Shown here piece after piece: positions 46,854 to 55,452 of a DNA stretch of 64,000 bases. Every line of letters begins with the position of its first letter. The first letter of the stretch is position 1. The stretch comes from Bradyrhizobium sp. Leo170 (GTDB lineage Bacteria; Pseudomonadota; Alphaproteobacteria; Rhizobiales; Xanthobacteraceae). The translations under genes and the position numbers were made by a program. Under the pieces are notes generated by a model, which made no database searches, was not told the origin of the DNA, and saw nothing but the letters and a program-made list of their open reading frames with translations. Location: the NCBI RefSeq assembly GCF_004296405.1, contig NZ_PSRR01000005.1, positions 18,945 through 82,944 on the forward strand, in the 5' to 3' direction.

Positions 46854-48586
46854 CATTTTCTTTCCCGCGCGCCGTGTTGGAGCAGCATACCGCGTTCCTG
46901 GGCAAGACGGGCTCGGGCAAGACGTCGACCGCCAAGCTGGCCGTCGAGCAGATCATCCGCGACAATCCAACGGCTCGAGTCTGCGTCCTGGACCCGATCA
47001 AGTCGGATTGGTGGGGCATGACGTCGAGCGCCGACGGCAAGCGGCCGGGCCTTCCATTCTACATCCTTGGTGGTCCGCGCGGTCACGTTCCGCTGCATGA
47101 TTCCGCCGGCAAGGCGATCGGCGAACTCGTCGCAACGGGAGATCTGCCGCTGTCCATAATCGACATGGCGGATTTCAATGCCGGCGGGCTGCAAAAATTC
47201 TTCAACGACTTCTCCCCTGCCCTGATGAAGCGGATGCGCGGCGTCGTCTATCTGGTGATCGAGGAGGCACACGAGTTCGCGCCGAAGGAGCGCGCCGGTA
47301 TCGGAGCCGAGAACCTCGCAATCCACAATGCCAAGAAGCTGGCGACCGCAGGCCGGTCAAAGGGCATCAGGCTGATGGTGGTCACGCAGCGAACGCAGGC
47401 CTTGCACAATGCTGTACTGGGGAGCTGCGACACCATGATCGCGCATCGCCTCACCGCGCCGGCGGACCAGGAGCCCGTCAAGAAGTGGCTGAAGGCCAAC
47501 GTCGACAAGGAGACCTTCGAGCGCGTCTCGACCTCCCTCGCCTCGTTGAAGACCGGGACCGCATGGATGTGCTCCGGTGAGGCACAGGTCGCCGAGATGG
47601 TGCAGTTCCCCAAGATCTCGACCTTCGACAACTCGGCGACACCGACGGGTGACATGGCAGACCAGCACGTCCAGACGGCACCCGTCGATCGGGAACGTCT
47701 GCGAGCAATCATCGGCGATGCCGTCAAGCAGGCGGAGGAAGATGATCCGGAGGCGTTGCGCGCCGAGATCGCACGGCTGCATGCCGAGATGCGCAAAGGG
47801 CAGCCTGCACTCCAGTCCAACCATGATCCCGCCGCTGTGGCGGCCGCCGAGCAGCGTGGCTACGCGAAGGGACTCCGAGACGGTAATGCGATCTTCGATG
47901 CGTTTGCTAGGCGTGTCGATCAGTTGGTTTCGAACATCCAGGCAACCGTGGAGGTGGTTGCAAAGGCGCGCGCCAGCCATGCGATTCAGATGGCCGAGAA
48001 ACTGGCATCGAACTCGCTTGCACCTCAGCCAACGACCGCGCTTCCGACACGCGCGCCAATCGAAGCCCCAACGCGATTGCCATCACCTGCGGCAAGCGGC
48101 GGTGGTGCGCTAACCCAGGCTCTCCAGAAGGCGCTGAATGCGATCGCGTGGTGGCACAAGATCGGCCGCGATCCGATCGAGAAGGCACGCGCCTGCGTCG
48201 TGGCTGGATTGAGTCCTAAAGCCTCCACCTTTGGTGTCTACCTCGCTGAATTGGCCAAACGAGAGCTGGTCGTCACCCCCGAACCGGGGAAGGTTTCGCT
48301 GACCGAAGCTGGCCGCGCGCAGGCCGTCTTCCCCGCGGCATCCACGGCGGCCGAACTCTATAAGATGGCGGCATCGCTACTGGCCCCACAGGAGCGCAAG
48401 GCTTTCGATGTGGTCTATCGAAGCTATCCGAAGTCGATCGCGCGCAAGCGCGTGGCCGAACAGTTGGGCCTCTCCACCACGGCCAGTACAACCGGCGTCT
48501 ATCTCGCGGCGGTCGCCTCCTACGGCATCATCGAAAACGCAGGTGCCGGCGAGATCCGCGCTGCGGATTGGCTTTTCACCGCATGA
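46850..48586 (+). CDS. HerA/FtsK-like hexameric ATPase
   Basis: The protein has 578 residues. Walker A is FLGKTGSGKTSTA (17-29); Walker B is VVYLVIEEAHEFAP (132-145). The arginine-finger region LMVVTQRTQALHNAVL matches HerA-type ATPases. A charged spacer (290-430) leads to two winged-helix-like units (ARACVVAGLSPKASTFGVYLAELAKRELV and the related RKRVAEQLGLSTTASTTGVYLAAVASYGII). HerA proteins pump DNA together with a nuclease. The DnaQ-like exonuclease two genes upstream is a possible partner. Confidence 0.82.
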   Translation: MTFSFPRAVLEQHTAFLGKTGSGKTSTAKLAVEQIIRDNPTARVCVLDPIKSDWWGMTSSADGKRPGLPFYILGGPRGHVPLHDSAGKAIGELVATGDLPLSIIDMADFNAGGLQKFFNDFSPALMKRMRGVVYLVIEEAHEFAPKERAGIGAENLAIHNAKKLATAGRSKGIRLMVVTQRTQALHNAVLGSCDTMIAHRLTAPADQEPVKKWLKANVDKETFERVSTSLASLKTGTAWMCSGEAQVAEMVQFPKISTFDNSATPTGDMADQHVQTAPVDRERLRAIIGDAVKQAEEDDPEALRAEIARLHAEMRKGQPALQSNHDPAAVAAAEQRGYAKGLRDGNAIFDAFARRVDQLVSNIQATVEVVAKARASHAIQMAEKLASNSLAPQPTTALPTRAPIEAPTRLPSPAASGGGALTQALQKALNAIAWWHKIGRDPIEKARACVVAGLSPKASTFGVYLAELAKRELVVTPEPGKVSLTEAGRAQAVFPAASTAAELYKMAASLLAPQERKAFDVVYRSYPKSIARKRVAEQLGLSTTASTTGVYLAAVASYGIIENAGAGEIRAADWLFTA

Positions 48587-48603
48587 CTGAGGAGATCAAT
48601 CGA

Positions 48604-48825
48604 ATGAAATTCCCTTGGCAAAAGAGCATCGTGCGAGAGTTCATTCCAACAGCTATTGGCGAGAAGTTGGACAAAGGTGCTTGCTTATTGGTTGAGGGAC
48701 CTGAGTTCAGCAAAATGAGGAACTTTGTCATAGCCGACGAGAACGGCGTCGTGATTTGGACTGGCGATACCGAAGCTTTCACAAAGCTTATCCGCGATGC
48801 TGCGCGATCTGCGGCGGCTGCATGA
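48604..48825 (+). CDS. 73-residue protein, unknown function
   Basis: ATG 48604 is chosen because GAGGAG lies nine bases upstream; ATG 48583 lies before that site. MKFPWQKSIVREFIPTAIG, then CLLVEGPEFSKMRNFVIADENGVVIWTGD. It is a small mixed alpha/beta protein. Its stop overlaps the next ATG. Confidence 0.5.
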   Translation: MKFPWQKSIVREFIPTAIGEKLDKGACLLVEGPEFSKMRNFVIADENGVVIWTGDTEAFTKLIRDAARSAAAA

Positions 48826-49121
48826 TCTCCGCCCCGTACACGCCGAAACGCCTCTTGGAGCGCGCCGCCTCGATCGACAAGCAGGTCGAAAAATGGTCGG
48901 GAAACGCCGGCTACGCCGACACGTTCCGCATGGAGGCTTGGGCCCTGCGCATGGCCGCCGCGGCCGCCACCGCCGGAGACGTTGATAAGACTCGTCACCA
49001 CACGATTTCGACCGCGGCAGCGCTGTTAAATTGGCACCGGCATCTTTCTGGGACCAGCCGGGAGATGCGGCCGGGGATCGACCCGGTCGAACGTGGAATC
49101 GAGACCGAGTGCGCCCAATGA
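48822..49121 (+). CDS. 99-residue helical protein, unknown function
   Basis: MISAPYTPKRLLERAASIDK, WSGNAGYADTFRMEAWALRMAAAAATAGDVDKT. It is a helical bundle with no known domain. Overlapping starts and stops with both neighbours place it in the int-proximal end of the early operon. Confidence 0.5.
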   Translation: MISAPYTPKRLLERAASIDKQVEKWSGNAGYADTFRMEAWALRMAAAAATAGDVDKTRHHTISTAAALLNWHRHLSGTSREMRPGIDPVERGIETECAQ

Positions 49122-49330
49122 CTCGCGCTGCGCCGTTTACCCAGGCTTCCGCTGAGCGCGCCATTAAAGCTGCCAGGAAAGTCGGGCTGAAGGTCACCGG
49201 TATGACCGTAAGCCCAGACGGCGCTATCAGAATTCACACCGCAGAGAAAGAAGATATCCCCAAAACTTCGTCCTTGACTGGGGGACCTAAGCTCCGGGAC
49301 GCTCGGGAGAAACTCCGTGCACCTCGTTGA
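49118..49330 (+). CDS. 70-residue small protein upstream of integrase
   Basis: MTRAAPFTQASAERAIKAARK, VTGMTVSPDGAIRIHTAEKED. The pattern helix, then G-x-x-V-x-P-D-G-x-I-x-V/I is typical of small proteins encoded just before integrase in rhizobial prophages. Some of these act as excision factors, which is inference only. The integrase GTG start lies inside its last codons. Confidence 0.6.
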   Translation: MTRAAPFTQASAERAIKAARKVGLKVTGMTVSPDGAIRIHTAEKEDIPKTSSLTGGPKLRDAREKLRAPR

Positions 49331-50687
49331 GCCCATGGGCAAAGATAAGATTCGCTACTTCCTCTATCTGGAAGGGCGCTGGCGGTGGCGGCCAACCAAG
49401 GCCATGCGGAAGGCTGGATTCCGCATGGTCCCGATGGGCAAAGGCGGTCCTGGGCGCGACGCCGAAGGCAACCCGGCTGCAAGCAAGGACGATCTACGCC
49501 GCGCCGTCGAGCTCAATGCCGAATGGGACGCCCACCGAAGGGGCGGCGGGCCGGCAAGAAAGATAGATCGCCCGTCATGGGCTGAAGGTAGCGTGGGTGA
49601 TGGCTATGTGCGGGCGATGGCGCTGCGTAAAGCCGACCGCACCAAGAAGGGCATCGTCTGGACCTACGAGCAGGAAAGCCGCGACGACTGGCCTCGCGCA
49701 TGGAAATGGCTTGGCCCGGAGTTCGGCGACTGCGATCCGAACACTATCGAGCCCGAGCACTTTCTCCGCATCGACGAGGTGACCGGCGGGGTCTCGGGGC
49801 TGCTGGTCAAAATCGAGAGCGAGGTCTCGATCGGCGAACGGCATCGCGTCCTTAAGGTTTGGCGCGCTCTGTGGAAGCGCATGGCCGCGATGAAGTATTG
49901 CAAGCTGGACGCCGACCCCTCGAAGGCGATCACCAACACCCCGCCAGATCCGCGTCAGGCCACGTGGCTCCGCAAGGAGGTGCTGAAACTCGTTCAGGTG
50001 GCATGGCGCCATGGGTTCTTCGGACTGGCCGCCTGCATGGCCGTAGCCTGGGATTCCATGCTTTCGCCGGTTGATGCCCGCAAGCTGCTCGCCGGGATGG
50101 CTATCGACGACGGGGCCGGCATCCTGTTCCTGGTAGACCGCGCCAAAACCGGCCGCGGCGCCGCCGGCACGCTATCGCAGTGGAGCCAGGCGATCTTGCT
50201 TGCCTACATGAAGAAGCAGTTTGAGGGCATCACGCTGCTCGAGAACACCCCCCTGTTCTGGACCCGCGGTCACCAGCCGGTCAGCCGCAAGGGCGAGTTG
50301 GGCCAGCGTGGCGGAGACCGCGGCGGCGGCCGCCCGACGGCTCCCAGGCCCTACCGCAAGCAGACGCTGGCGGACGATTTCAGGACCGTGCGTGAGCTCG
50401 CGTTCGGTATTGGGGAGAAGCGCCAGATCCAGGATATGCGCCGCTCTGGGGCCGTCGAGGGCGATGCTGGAGGGGGCTCGGTCACCGATCAGTCGAACAA
50501 GATGGCGAACACCGTGGAAGCCAACAAGCGGCTCCGGAAGACGTACAATCCCGTGAACATCGCCAGCGTTCGCCGGTTCGACGAGGCCCGAGCGATCGGC
50601 GCCAAGAAGCTCGAGCAGAAGCCCGACACCGACGCGCCCATCCTCTTGGAAATCTTCAAGACCGCAACCGGAACGGTGGATCGATAG
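49317..50687 (+). CDS. int: Phage tyrosine integrase
   Basis: The protein has 456 residues, starting at GTG 49317 after GGGAG, overlapping the upstream gene by 14 bases. The C-terminal catalytic part has AWDSMLSPVDARKL (first Arg box, divergent), RAKTGRGAAGTLS, ADDFRTVRELAFG, QDMRRSGAVEGDAGGGSVTDQSNKMANTVEAN and the nucleophile in RKTYNPVN (Y410). It points at the tRNA-Asp attachment site 100 bp away, as expected for site-specific recombination there. Confidence 0.9.
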   Translation: MHLVEPMGKDKIRYFLYLEGRWRWRPTKAMRKAGFRMVPMGKGGPGRDAEGNPAASKDDLRRAVELNAEWDAHRRGGGPARKIDRPSWAEGSVGDGYVRAMALRKADRTKKGIVWTYEQESRDDWPRAWKWLGPEFGDCDPNTIEPEHFLRIDEVTGGVSGLLVKIESEVSIGERHRVLKVWRALWKRMAAMKYCKLDADPSKAITNTPPDPRQATWLRKEVLKLVQVAWRHGFFGLAACMAVAWDSMLSPVDARKLLAGMAIDDGAGILFLVDRAKTGRGAAGTLSQWSQAILLAYMKKQFEGITLLENTPLFWTRGHQPVSRKGELGQRGGDRGGGRPTAPRPYRKQTLADDFRTVRELAFGIGEKRQIQDMRRSGAVEGDAGGGSVTDQSNKMANTVEANKRLRKTYNPVNIASVRRFDEARAIGAKKLEQKPDTDAPILLEIFKTATGTVDR

Positions 50688-50787
50688 ATGTCGGTAGCCG
50701 GGAAATCTCGCCTGATACTTTCGGCAGTTAAGAGCCCAGTTTTCGGGGCAGATAGTGTCAGGAAGCCATTGAAAACGTTGAAATTAT

Positions 50788-50837
50788 CCGGCCTGTCACG
50801 CCGGAGGTCGCGGGTTCGAGCCCCGTCTCTCGCGCCA
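50788..50837 (+). other. Attachment site: 3' fragment of tRNA-Asp(GUC)
   Basis: The 50 bases hold the anticodon stem-loop CCGGC-CTGTCAC-GCCGG (anticodon GTC), T arm GCGGG-TTCGAGC-CCCGT, the acceptor 3' strand CTCTCGC, discriminator G and CCA. The bases before it do not form a D arm or 5' acceptor strand, so this is not a functional tRNA. It is the att core at the right prophage end. The complete tRNA gene should be at the left end, outside the window. Confidence 0.85.
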
Positions 50838-51205
50838 TTTTGGCGATGTGTTTCAAACAGTTAGCTCCGCGCTCGACTTTCGATCCGTCCCCTTCGCCAA
50901 ACTTCCCGCCGGCAACTCGGCGGCTTCAGTTGTTGCGAACGGACCAGTTCGCACAACCGTTTCGTAGCTGCGACGTTTGGCGGTTTTGCGGTTTCGATGC
51001 GGGAAGTGGCCGATTTTCGGGCGAAACGGCGTAGTCAGTCAGGGTCCGAATCGAATAAGGCCTGAAATGTCAGGGTTTCCTGGACCCTCGCCATCGAGAC
51101 CCCCAAGGGCTCCAGATCTCCCGTCGACGCGTTTTCCCCAACGATTCAGCATCCGCTTCGTTCGAAAACGCTTCTTTAAGCCGTTCATCACGAGGAGGGC
51201 CACAC

Positions 51206-51505
51206 ATGGCGAAGAAAGCAGCGACCCCGGCGACCATCACCCTGAAGCATCTGGCGGCGGCGATCGCCGAAGACCAGGAACTCTCCAAGAAGCAGGCCGA
51301 AAGCATCCTGACCGACGTCGTGACGCGAATCACCAAGCACCTGAAGAAGGGCGAGCGCATTCGCATCGTCGGCCTCGGCATCCTGCAGGTGCGCAAGCGC
51401 GCCGCCCGGATGGGCCGCAACCCCGCCACCGGCGAGCAGATCCACATCAAGGCCAGCAAGAAGGTCGCCTTCCGCCCGGCGAAGGAACTCAAGGAAGCCA
51501 TCTGA
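51206..51505 (+). CDS. hup: DNA-binding protein HU
   Basis: The protein has 99 residues, starting at ATG 51206 after GAGGAGG. ITLKHLAAAIAEDQELSKKQAESILTDVV forms the helical body; KGERIRIVGLGILQVRKRAARMGRNPATGEQI is the beta arm with the R-N-P-x-T-G-E tip. A nucleoid protein that bends DNA. The gene is a usual neighbour of lon in alphaproteobacteria; here ~5 kb of other genes separate them. The leader 50838-51205 has an inverted repeat (TGCGAAC-N6-GTTCGCA, 50934-50953) but no clear promoter. Confidence 0.95.
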   Translation: MAKKAATPATITLKHLAAAIAEDQELSKKQAESILTDVVTRITKHLKKGERIRIVGLGILQVRKRAARMGRNPATGEQIHIKASKKVAFRPAKELKEAI

Positions 51506-51654
51506 TCGGCCAAGTGATCGGCCGAGTGACCGGCCGAGCCCCTTCGTTCAGTCAGCGCCATTCCGGCTCTTCGACGCGGCCCCCGGAGTGGCGCTTTTCT
51601 GTTATAGAACTAGCCCAATCCCTCTCTCGTCCCCCTCTTGGACTTGCGGTCACC

Positions 51655-52911
51655 ATGCTGGCTCCAACGCTTGATTTCAAACACACCGTTACCGAGCGCT
51701 TCCTGCGCTACGTCGTGATCGATACTCAGTCCGATCCGGAATCGCCAACCTGCCCTTCCACCGAGAAGCAGAAGGATCTCGGCCGCCTCCTCGTCTCGGA
51801 ATTGCAGGCGATGGGGCTCAGCGACGCCCATCTGGACCAGCATGGCTACGTCTACGCGACCATCCCGGCCACATCAGACAAGAAGGTGCCGGTGATCTGC
51901 TTCTGCTCGCACATGGACACCTCGCCGGACTGCACCGGCAGGAATGTGCGGCCGCAGATCGTGAAAAACTATCGCGGCGGCGACATCGCGCTGCCAGCCG
52001 ACCCCGCGCAGGTGATTCGCGCCGCCGAGCACCCAGCGCTTTCCGACCAGATCGGCAACGACATCATCACCACCGACGGCACCACGCTGCTGGGAGCGGA
52101 CAACAAGGCCGGCGTCGCCGAGATCATGGATGCCGCCCATTTCCTCGTTAACAATCCCCAAGTGAAGCACGGCACCATCAAGATCCTGTTCACGCCCGAT
52201 GAGGAGATCGGCCGCGGCGTCGACAAGGTCGACCTGAAGAAGCTCGGCGCAGATTTCGCCTATACGATCGACGGCGAAACCGCCGGCCATATCGAGGACG
52301 AGACCTTTTCCGCCGACGGCGCCAGCATCACGATCGAAGGCGTCTCCACCCATCCCGGCTTCGCCAAGGGCAAGATGGAGCACGCGATCAAGATCGCCGC
52401 CGCGATCGTCGAGCGGCTGCCGAAGACCACCTGCTCGCCGGAAACCACCGAAGGCAAGGAAGGCTTTCTGCATCCGATCGCGATCTCGGGCGCGCTGGAG
52501 CAGGCCAGGCTCGACTTCATCATGCGCGATTTCACGGAAGCCGGGCTGATGGAGAAGGAGGCGCTGCTGGAGGCCATCGTCAAGGACGTGATGAAGGCCT
52601 ATCCGCGCTCGACCTATCGCATGGAGGTCAAGCAGCAGTACCGCAACATGAAGCAGGTGATCGACCGTCACCCCGAGATCATCGACTACGCGGGCGAAGC
52701 CATCCGCCGCGCCGGCCTGACACCGGTGAAGACCTCGATCCGCGGCGGCACCGACGGCTCGCGCCTCTCGTTCATGGGCCTGCCCTGCCCCAACATCTTC
52801 GCCGGCGAGCACGCCTTCCACTCGCGCCTGGAATGGGTGAGCCGGCAGGACATGGAAAAGGCGGTGCAGACTATCGTGCATCTCGCGATGATCTGGGAAG
52901 AGCGGGCGTAG
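51655..52911 (+). CDS. pepT: Peptidase T (tripeptide aminopeptidase)
   Basis: The protein has 418 residues. ATG 51655 (MLAPTLDFKHTVTERFLRYV) is the family start; the upstream frame is noncoding. Zinc ligands and catalytic residues lie in ICFCSHMDTSPD, LLGADNKAG, FTPDEEIGRGVDKVD, TIDGETAG and IFAGEHAFHS. This M20B cytosolic enzyme releases N-terminal residues from tripeptides. Length and domain order are normal. Confidence 0.95.
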   Translation: MLAPTLDFKHTVTERFLRYVVIDTQSDPESPTCPSTEKQKDLGRLLVSELQAMGLSDAHLDQHGYVYATIPATSDKKVPVICFCSHMDTSPDCTGRNVRPQIVKNYRGGDIALPADPAQVIRAAEHPALSDQIGNDIITTDGTTLLGADNKAGVAEIMDAAHFLVNNPQVKHGTIKILFTPDEEIGRGVDKVDLKKLGADFAYTIDGETAGHIEDETFSADGASITIEGVSTHPGFAKGKMEHAIKIAAAIVERLPKTTCSPETTEGKEGFLHPIAISGALEQARLDFIMRDFTEAGLMEKEALLEAIVKDVMKAYPRSTYRMEVKQQYRNMKQVIDRHPEIIDYAGEAIRRAGLTPVKTSIRGGTDGSRLSFMGLPCPNIFAGEHAFHSRLEWVSRQDMEKAVQTIVHLAMIWEERA

Positions 52912-52956
52912 CGGTTACGTACGCAAGCTTTCTCCCCCGTCACTGGGAGCGCCAGC

Positions 52957-53000
52957 GAAGCAATCCATCCCTCCACATGCGCGGAAGCATGGATTGCTTC
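52957..53000. repeat. Dispersed palindromic repeat
   Basis: GAAGCAATCCAT (52957-52968) and ATGGATTGCTTC (52989-53000) form a 12-bp stem, followed by GTCGCTATCGCTCCTCGCAA. This looks like the palindromic dispersed element that occurs many times in Bradyrhizobium genomes. It separates convergent genes pepT and the methyltransferase and may act as a terminator on both strands. Confidence 0.6.
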
Positions 53001-53050
53001 GTCGCTATCGCTCCTCGCAATGACGGTAAGGGCGCAATGACGGTGGGCTG

Positions 53051-53911
53051 CTACGAAGCCTTCGCCGTCACGATCCAGATCGAGGCGGGCAGCATCACCG
53101 AATTGCCTTTGACGAACGGCGCGAGCGCCTCGCGGATCGCACCGGCGGCAGCGGCGCGGAGTTCAGGTGGCTGATCCTGCAGCGCCCGGCTGACCGGCCC
53201 GATCTCGAGCGCGCCTTGTACGGCGCCATCGAGGCCGCCGCCGATCGCCGCATCGAGCGAGAGCGGGCACGGCTCCATCTCCACATTCGTAAAGCCGGCC
53301 GCGCCGAGGATGCGTCGCACACGTTCTTCCGAGGCGAACGCGAACGGCCCGGGATCCTCGGGCCCCTGCTGCGGCAATTTCGGCACGTGTTTGTAGGCGG
53401 CCTGCAACGGCGTCATGAAGAATGGATTCTCGCGCGGCTCGCGCCAGCAGATGAACGCAAGCCGCCCTGACGATCGCAGCGCCTTCCTCATATTCGCAAA
53501 CGACACCGCGGGATCGGCAAAGAACATCACGCCGAATCGCGACGCCAACAGGTCGAAGCTTGCGGGAGCGAACGGGTACACCGTTGCATCCGCGAGCGCG
53601 TACTCCAGCGACAATCCCGGCGTCACGCGTTGCCGCGCCCGCTCGAGCATCGGGCCTGATACGTCGATGCCGAGCACGTGGCCGGACGGCCCGACCTTCC
53701 CTGCAAACGCGACGGTGGTCGCGCCGCTGCCGCAGCCGATGTCGATGACGCGCTCGCTTGTCTTCGGCCTGGCGCGATCGATCAGGATGTCGAGGACCGG
53801 AGCCAGCAGGACGTCCTGCGCCGCTTGCCGGTCGGCCCAGCGCTGGCCGCCCGGCCCGTTCCAGTAGGCGATCTGGTCGGCGTTTTGCTCGTGGCCAAGG
53901 GCGGCGTCCAT
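53051..53911 (-). CDS. Class I SAM-dependent methyltransferase
   Basis: The protein has 286 residues. Motif I RVIDIGCGSGATTVAFA (~55-71), acidic motif GHVLGIDVSGPML, DATVYPFAPASFDLLASRFGVMFFADP and RSSGRLAFICWREPRENPF follow the UbiE-like small-molecule methyltransferase layout. The start overlaps the stop of the YciI gene (TGATG). The substrate is unknown. Confidence 0.88.
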   Translation of the reverse strand: MDAALGHEQNADQIAYWNGPGGQRWADRQAAQDVLLAPVLDILIDRARPKTSERVIDIGCGSGATTVAFAGKVGPSGHVLGIDVSGPMLERARQRVTPGLSLEYALADATVYPFAPASFDLLASRFGVMFFADPAVSFANMRKALRSSGRLAFICWREPRENPFFMTPLQAAYKHVPKLPQQGPEDPGPFAFASEERVRRILGAAGFTNVEMEPCPLSLDAAIGGGLDGAVQGALEIGPVSRALQDQPPELRAAAAGAIREALAPFVKGNSVMLPASIWIVTAKAS

Positions 53912-54216
53912 CAGCAGGTCTCTTTCGTCGCAGCCTGCAGCATCGGCATCACCTGATAGGTGAAGCCGGCATCGGCCTTCATGACGGGATCGTTGGCGAG
54001 AATGGTCTGCGGGTCGGCATCGTCAGGCAATTGTAGCACGCCTAACCCCCAGACGCCGGCCGGATCAGCCACCGGGCCAAACACAATCGCGTTGCCAGCC
54101 CGCAGCAGTTCCCCGCAATAGGCCGTGTGAGCCTGCATGATCTCGGCCTCGCCAAGTGTCATGTCCTGCGGAAAGGTCGGACGCGGCGGAACAAGCTTGC
54201 AGACGAAATATCTCAT
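53911..54216 (-). CDS. YciI family protein
   Basis: The protein has 101 residues. MRYFVCKLVPPRPTFPQDMT, HTAYCGELLRAGNAIVFGPVADP and GVWGLGVLQLPDDADPQTILANDPVMKADAGFTYQVMPM have the ferredoxin-like fold and conserved His and Asp of YciI proteins. It is co-transcribed with the methyltransferase. The function in this lineage is unknown. Confidence 0.85.
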   Translation of the reverse strand: MRYFVCKLVPPRPTFPQDMTLGEAEIMQAHTAYCGELLRAGNAIVFGPVADPAGVWGLGVLQLPDDADPQTILANDPVMKADAGFTYQVMPMLQAATKETC

Positions 54217-54503
54217 TGCGGCGCGTGCTTCGCGGCGCTGCCGGTCTTGGGTTTCTTCTGCGTCGTGTTGGTGGCCGAAGGGGCCGCGTTGTCACTGCGC
54301 ACGGCGCCCCAGGGATCGCTGGGCCCCGCCTTGTCGGGAATGTTGCGCAGCGATCTCTTGTAGGCGCGCTCGGCGTTGCGCTCTTCCTCCTTCTGCGACG
54401 GACTCTTGTCCTTGTCGACGTCGCCATATTGCGGCACGGCATTCTGCGCGAACGCCGATCCGGCCATCAGCGCGACCATCACGGCGGCAACAAAGACTCG
54501 CAT
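54213..54503 (-). CDS. Small exported protein, unknown function
   Basis: The protein has 96 residues. The signal peptide MRVFVAAVMVALMAGSAFA ends with A-F-A before QNAVPQYGDVDKDKSPSQKE. The mature part is polar and low-complexity (NAAPSATNTTQKKPKTGS), probably periplasmic and disordered. It overlaps the YciI start by four bases. Confidence 0.7.
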   Translation of the reverse strand: MRVFVAAVMVALMAGSAFAQNAVPQYGDVDKDKSPSQKEEERNAERAYKRSLRNIPDKAGPSDPWGAVRSDNAAPSATNTTQKKPKTGSAAKHAPQ

Positions 54504-54686
54504 GGGCAGCTCCCCGGGTTTTCACGCAATGATATCACCCGGTTGAGCGCATCGCCAATCCTCCGGCGAGCGCAGCGCCGCGCATTGAGGCCGCATTGCT
54601 TTCACCGAATGGCCACATGAAAAGCAGATGCCAACCAGATTTCCCGGATAGGACTTGTTTGGTCTTCAACCTGGAAAGGCATGACC

Positions 54687-55049
54687 ATGCGCATCTTTAC
54701 GGCATCCGCCATCATTGCAGCTCTTTGCCTCGGAACACCGGCTTTGGTGCTGGCGCAGGGAACTCCCTCGCAACGTGGGGCGGAGTCGCCGCCCGCTCAG
54801 TCCGAGCCCGGCACCGTTATACGGACCATACAGGTTGTCGACGTCAAGGAACTGCAGCCGGCGGTGCGCTCGAAAGTCGATGAGATCATCTCGCAGACGA
54901 GCGATGAGGACATGCAGTCACTTCGGAAGACCATCGACGCGACGCCGCAGGCGCTATCCGCGCTCAAGGCCAAGGGCATGACGTCGTCGCAAGTCGTTGC
55001 CATCAACATCGCCGACGGTGTCCTGACGATGTTCACGAAGACGGCGTGA
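54687..55049 (+). CDS. Small exported protein, unknown function
   Basis: The protein has 120 residues. ATG 54687 is preferred because GGAAAGG is eight bases upstream; ATG 54681 is too close. The signal peptide is MRIFTASAIIAALCLGTPAL, cleaved after VLA. The mature part IRTIQVVDVKELQPAVRSKVDEIISQTSDEDMQSLRKTI is helical. The family is not recognised. Confidence 0.65.
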   Translation: MRIFTASAIIAALCLGTPALVLAQGTPSQRGAESPPAQSEPGTVIRTIQVVDVKELQPAVRSKVDEIISQTSDEDMQSLRKTIDATPQALSALKAKGMTSSQVVAINIADGVLTMFTKTA

Positions 55050-55452
55050 GATCGGCGGAGCTTGCGTCGCTCGTTGAGCGGCGCCTTGCTCGAAGATTCA
55101 CTTGCTAACCAAACCAGTCCGCCTTTGCTCTGCGAGCTTCGGCGCGACAGTCTTCGCCCTACGTACTCCGGCTTGCCGAGCCGAAGCCCGCAGGGCGAAG
55201 GCTGGTCCATGCGCGCCTCTTTGCGCTCCGCAACCCTCTCTGATTTGCGTATAAGGTTTTCCCTTTCGCGTTGCGCTCGCTCAGCCTGCCTCTTCTCTTG
55301 GATCTTTTTGTCTAATTCCTGCATCGCACGATCGAAGCGCATTCGCGCGAGCTCAATCGGGACTGATGCGCTATTCTTGCCCATCTGATGAAATGCAGCC
55401 GTTGCGGCTCCGTGCTGGCGACATTATGGGTAATGTGCCAGCGAGGATCATC
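55050..55452. repeat. Gene-poor stretch with a palindromic dispersed element
   Basis: CTTCGCCCT (55152-55160) pairs with AGGGCGAAG (55192-55200), with CGGCT...AGCCG inside. The composite looks like another genomic dispersed element. A minus-strand frame starting near 55384 (GKNSASVPIELARMRFDRAM then a charged coiled coil) may be the start of a small gene broken by this element. I do not call it as a gene. Confidence 0.45.

Noticed and set aside
50788..50837. A functional tRNA-Asp gene
   Set aside because: The D arm and 5' acceptor strand are absent; only the 3' 50 bases exist.
50934..50953. TGCGAAC-N6-GTTCGCA upstream of hup as a LexA box
   Set aside because: Alphaproteobacterial LexA sites are direct GTTC-N7-GTTC repeats; this is an inverted repeat with a different spacing.
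50977..51654. A 220-residue N-terminal extension of peptidase T
   Set aside because: It crosses the HU gene in another frame; the family start is at 51655.
54797..55384. A 195-residue minus-strand gene
   Set aside because: It runs through a palindromic repeat and antisense over the exported-protein gene. Only the first ~55 residues look protein-like, so at most it is a broken gene.
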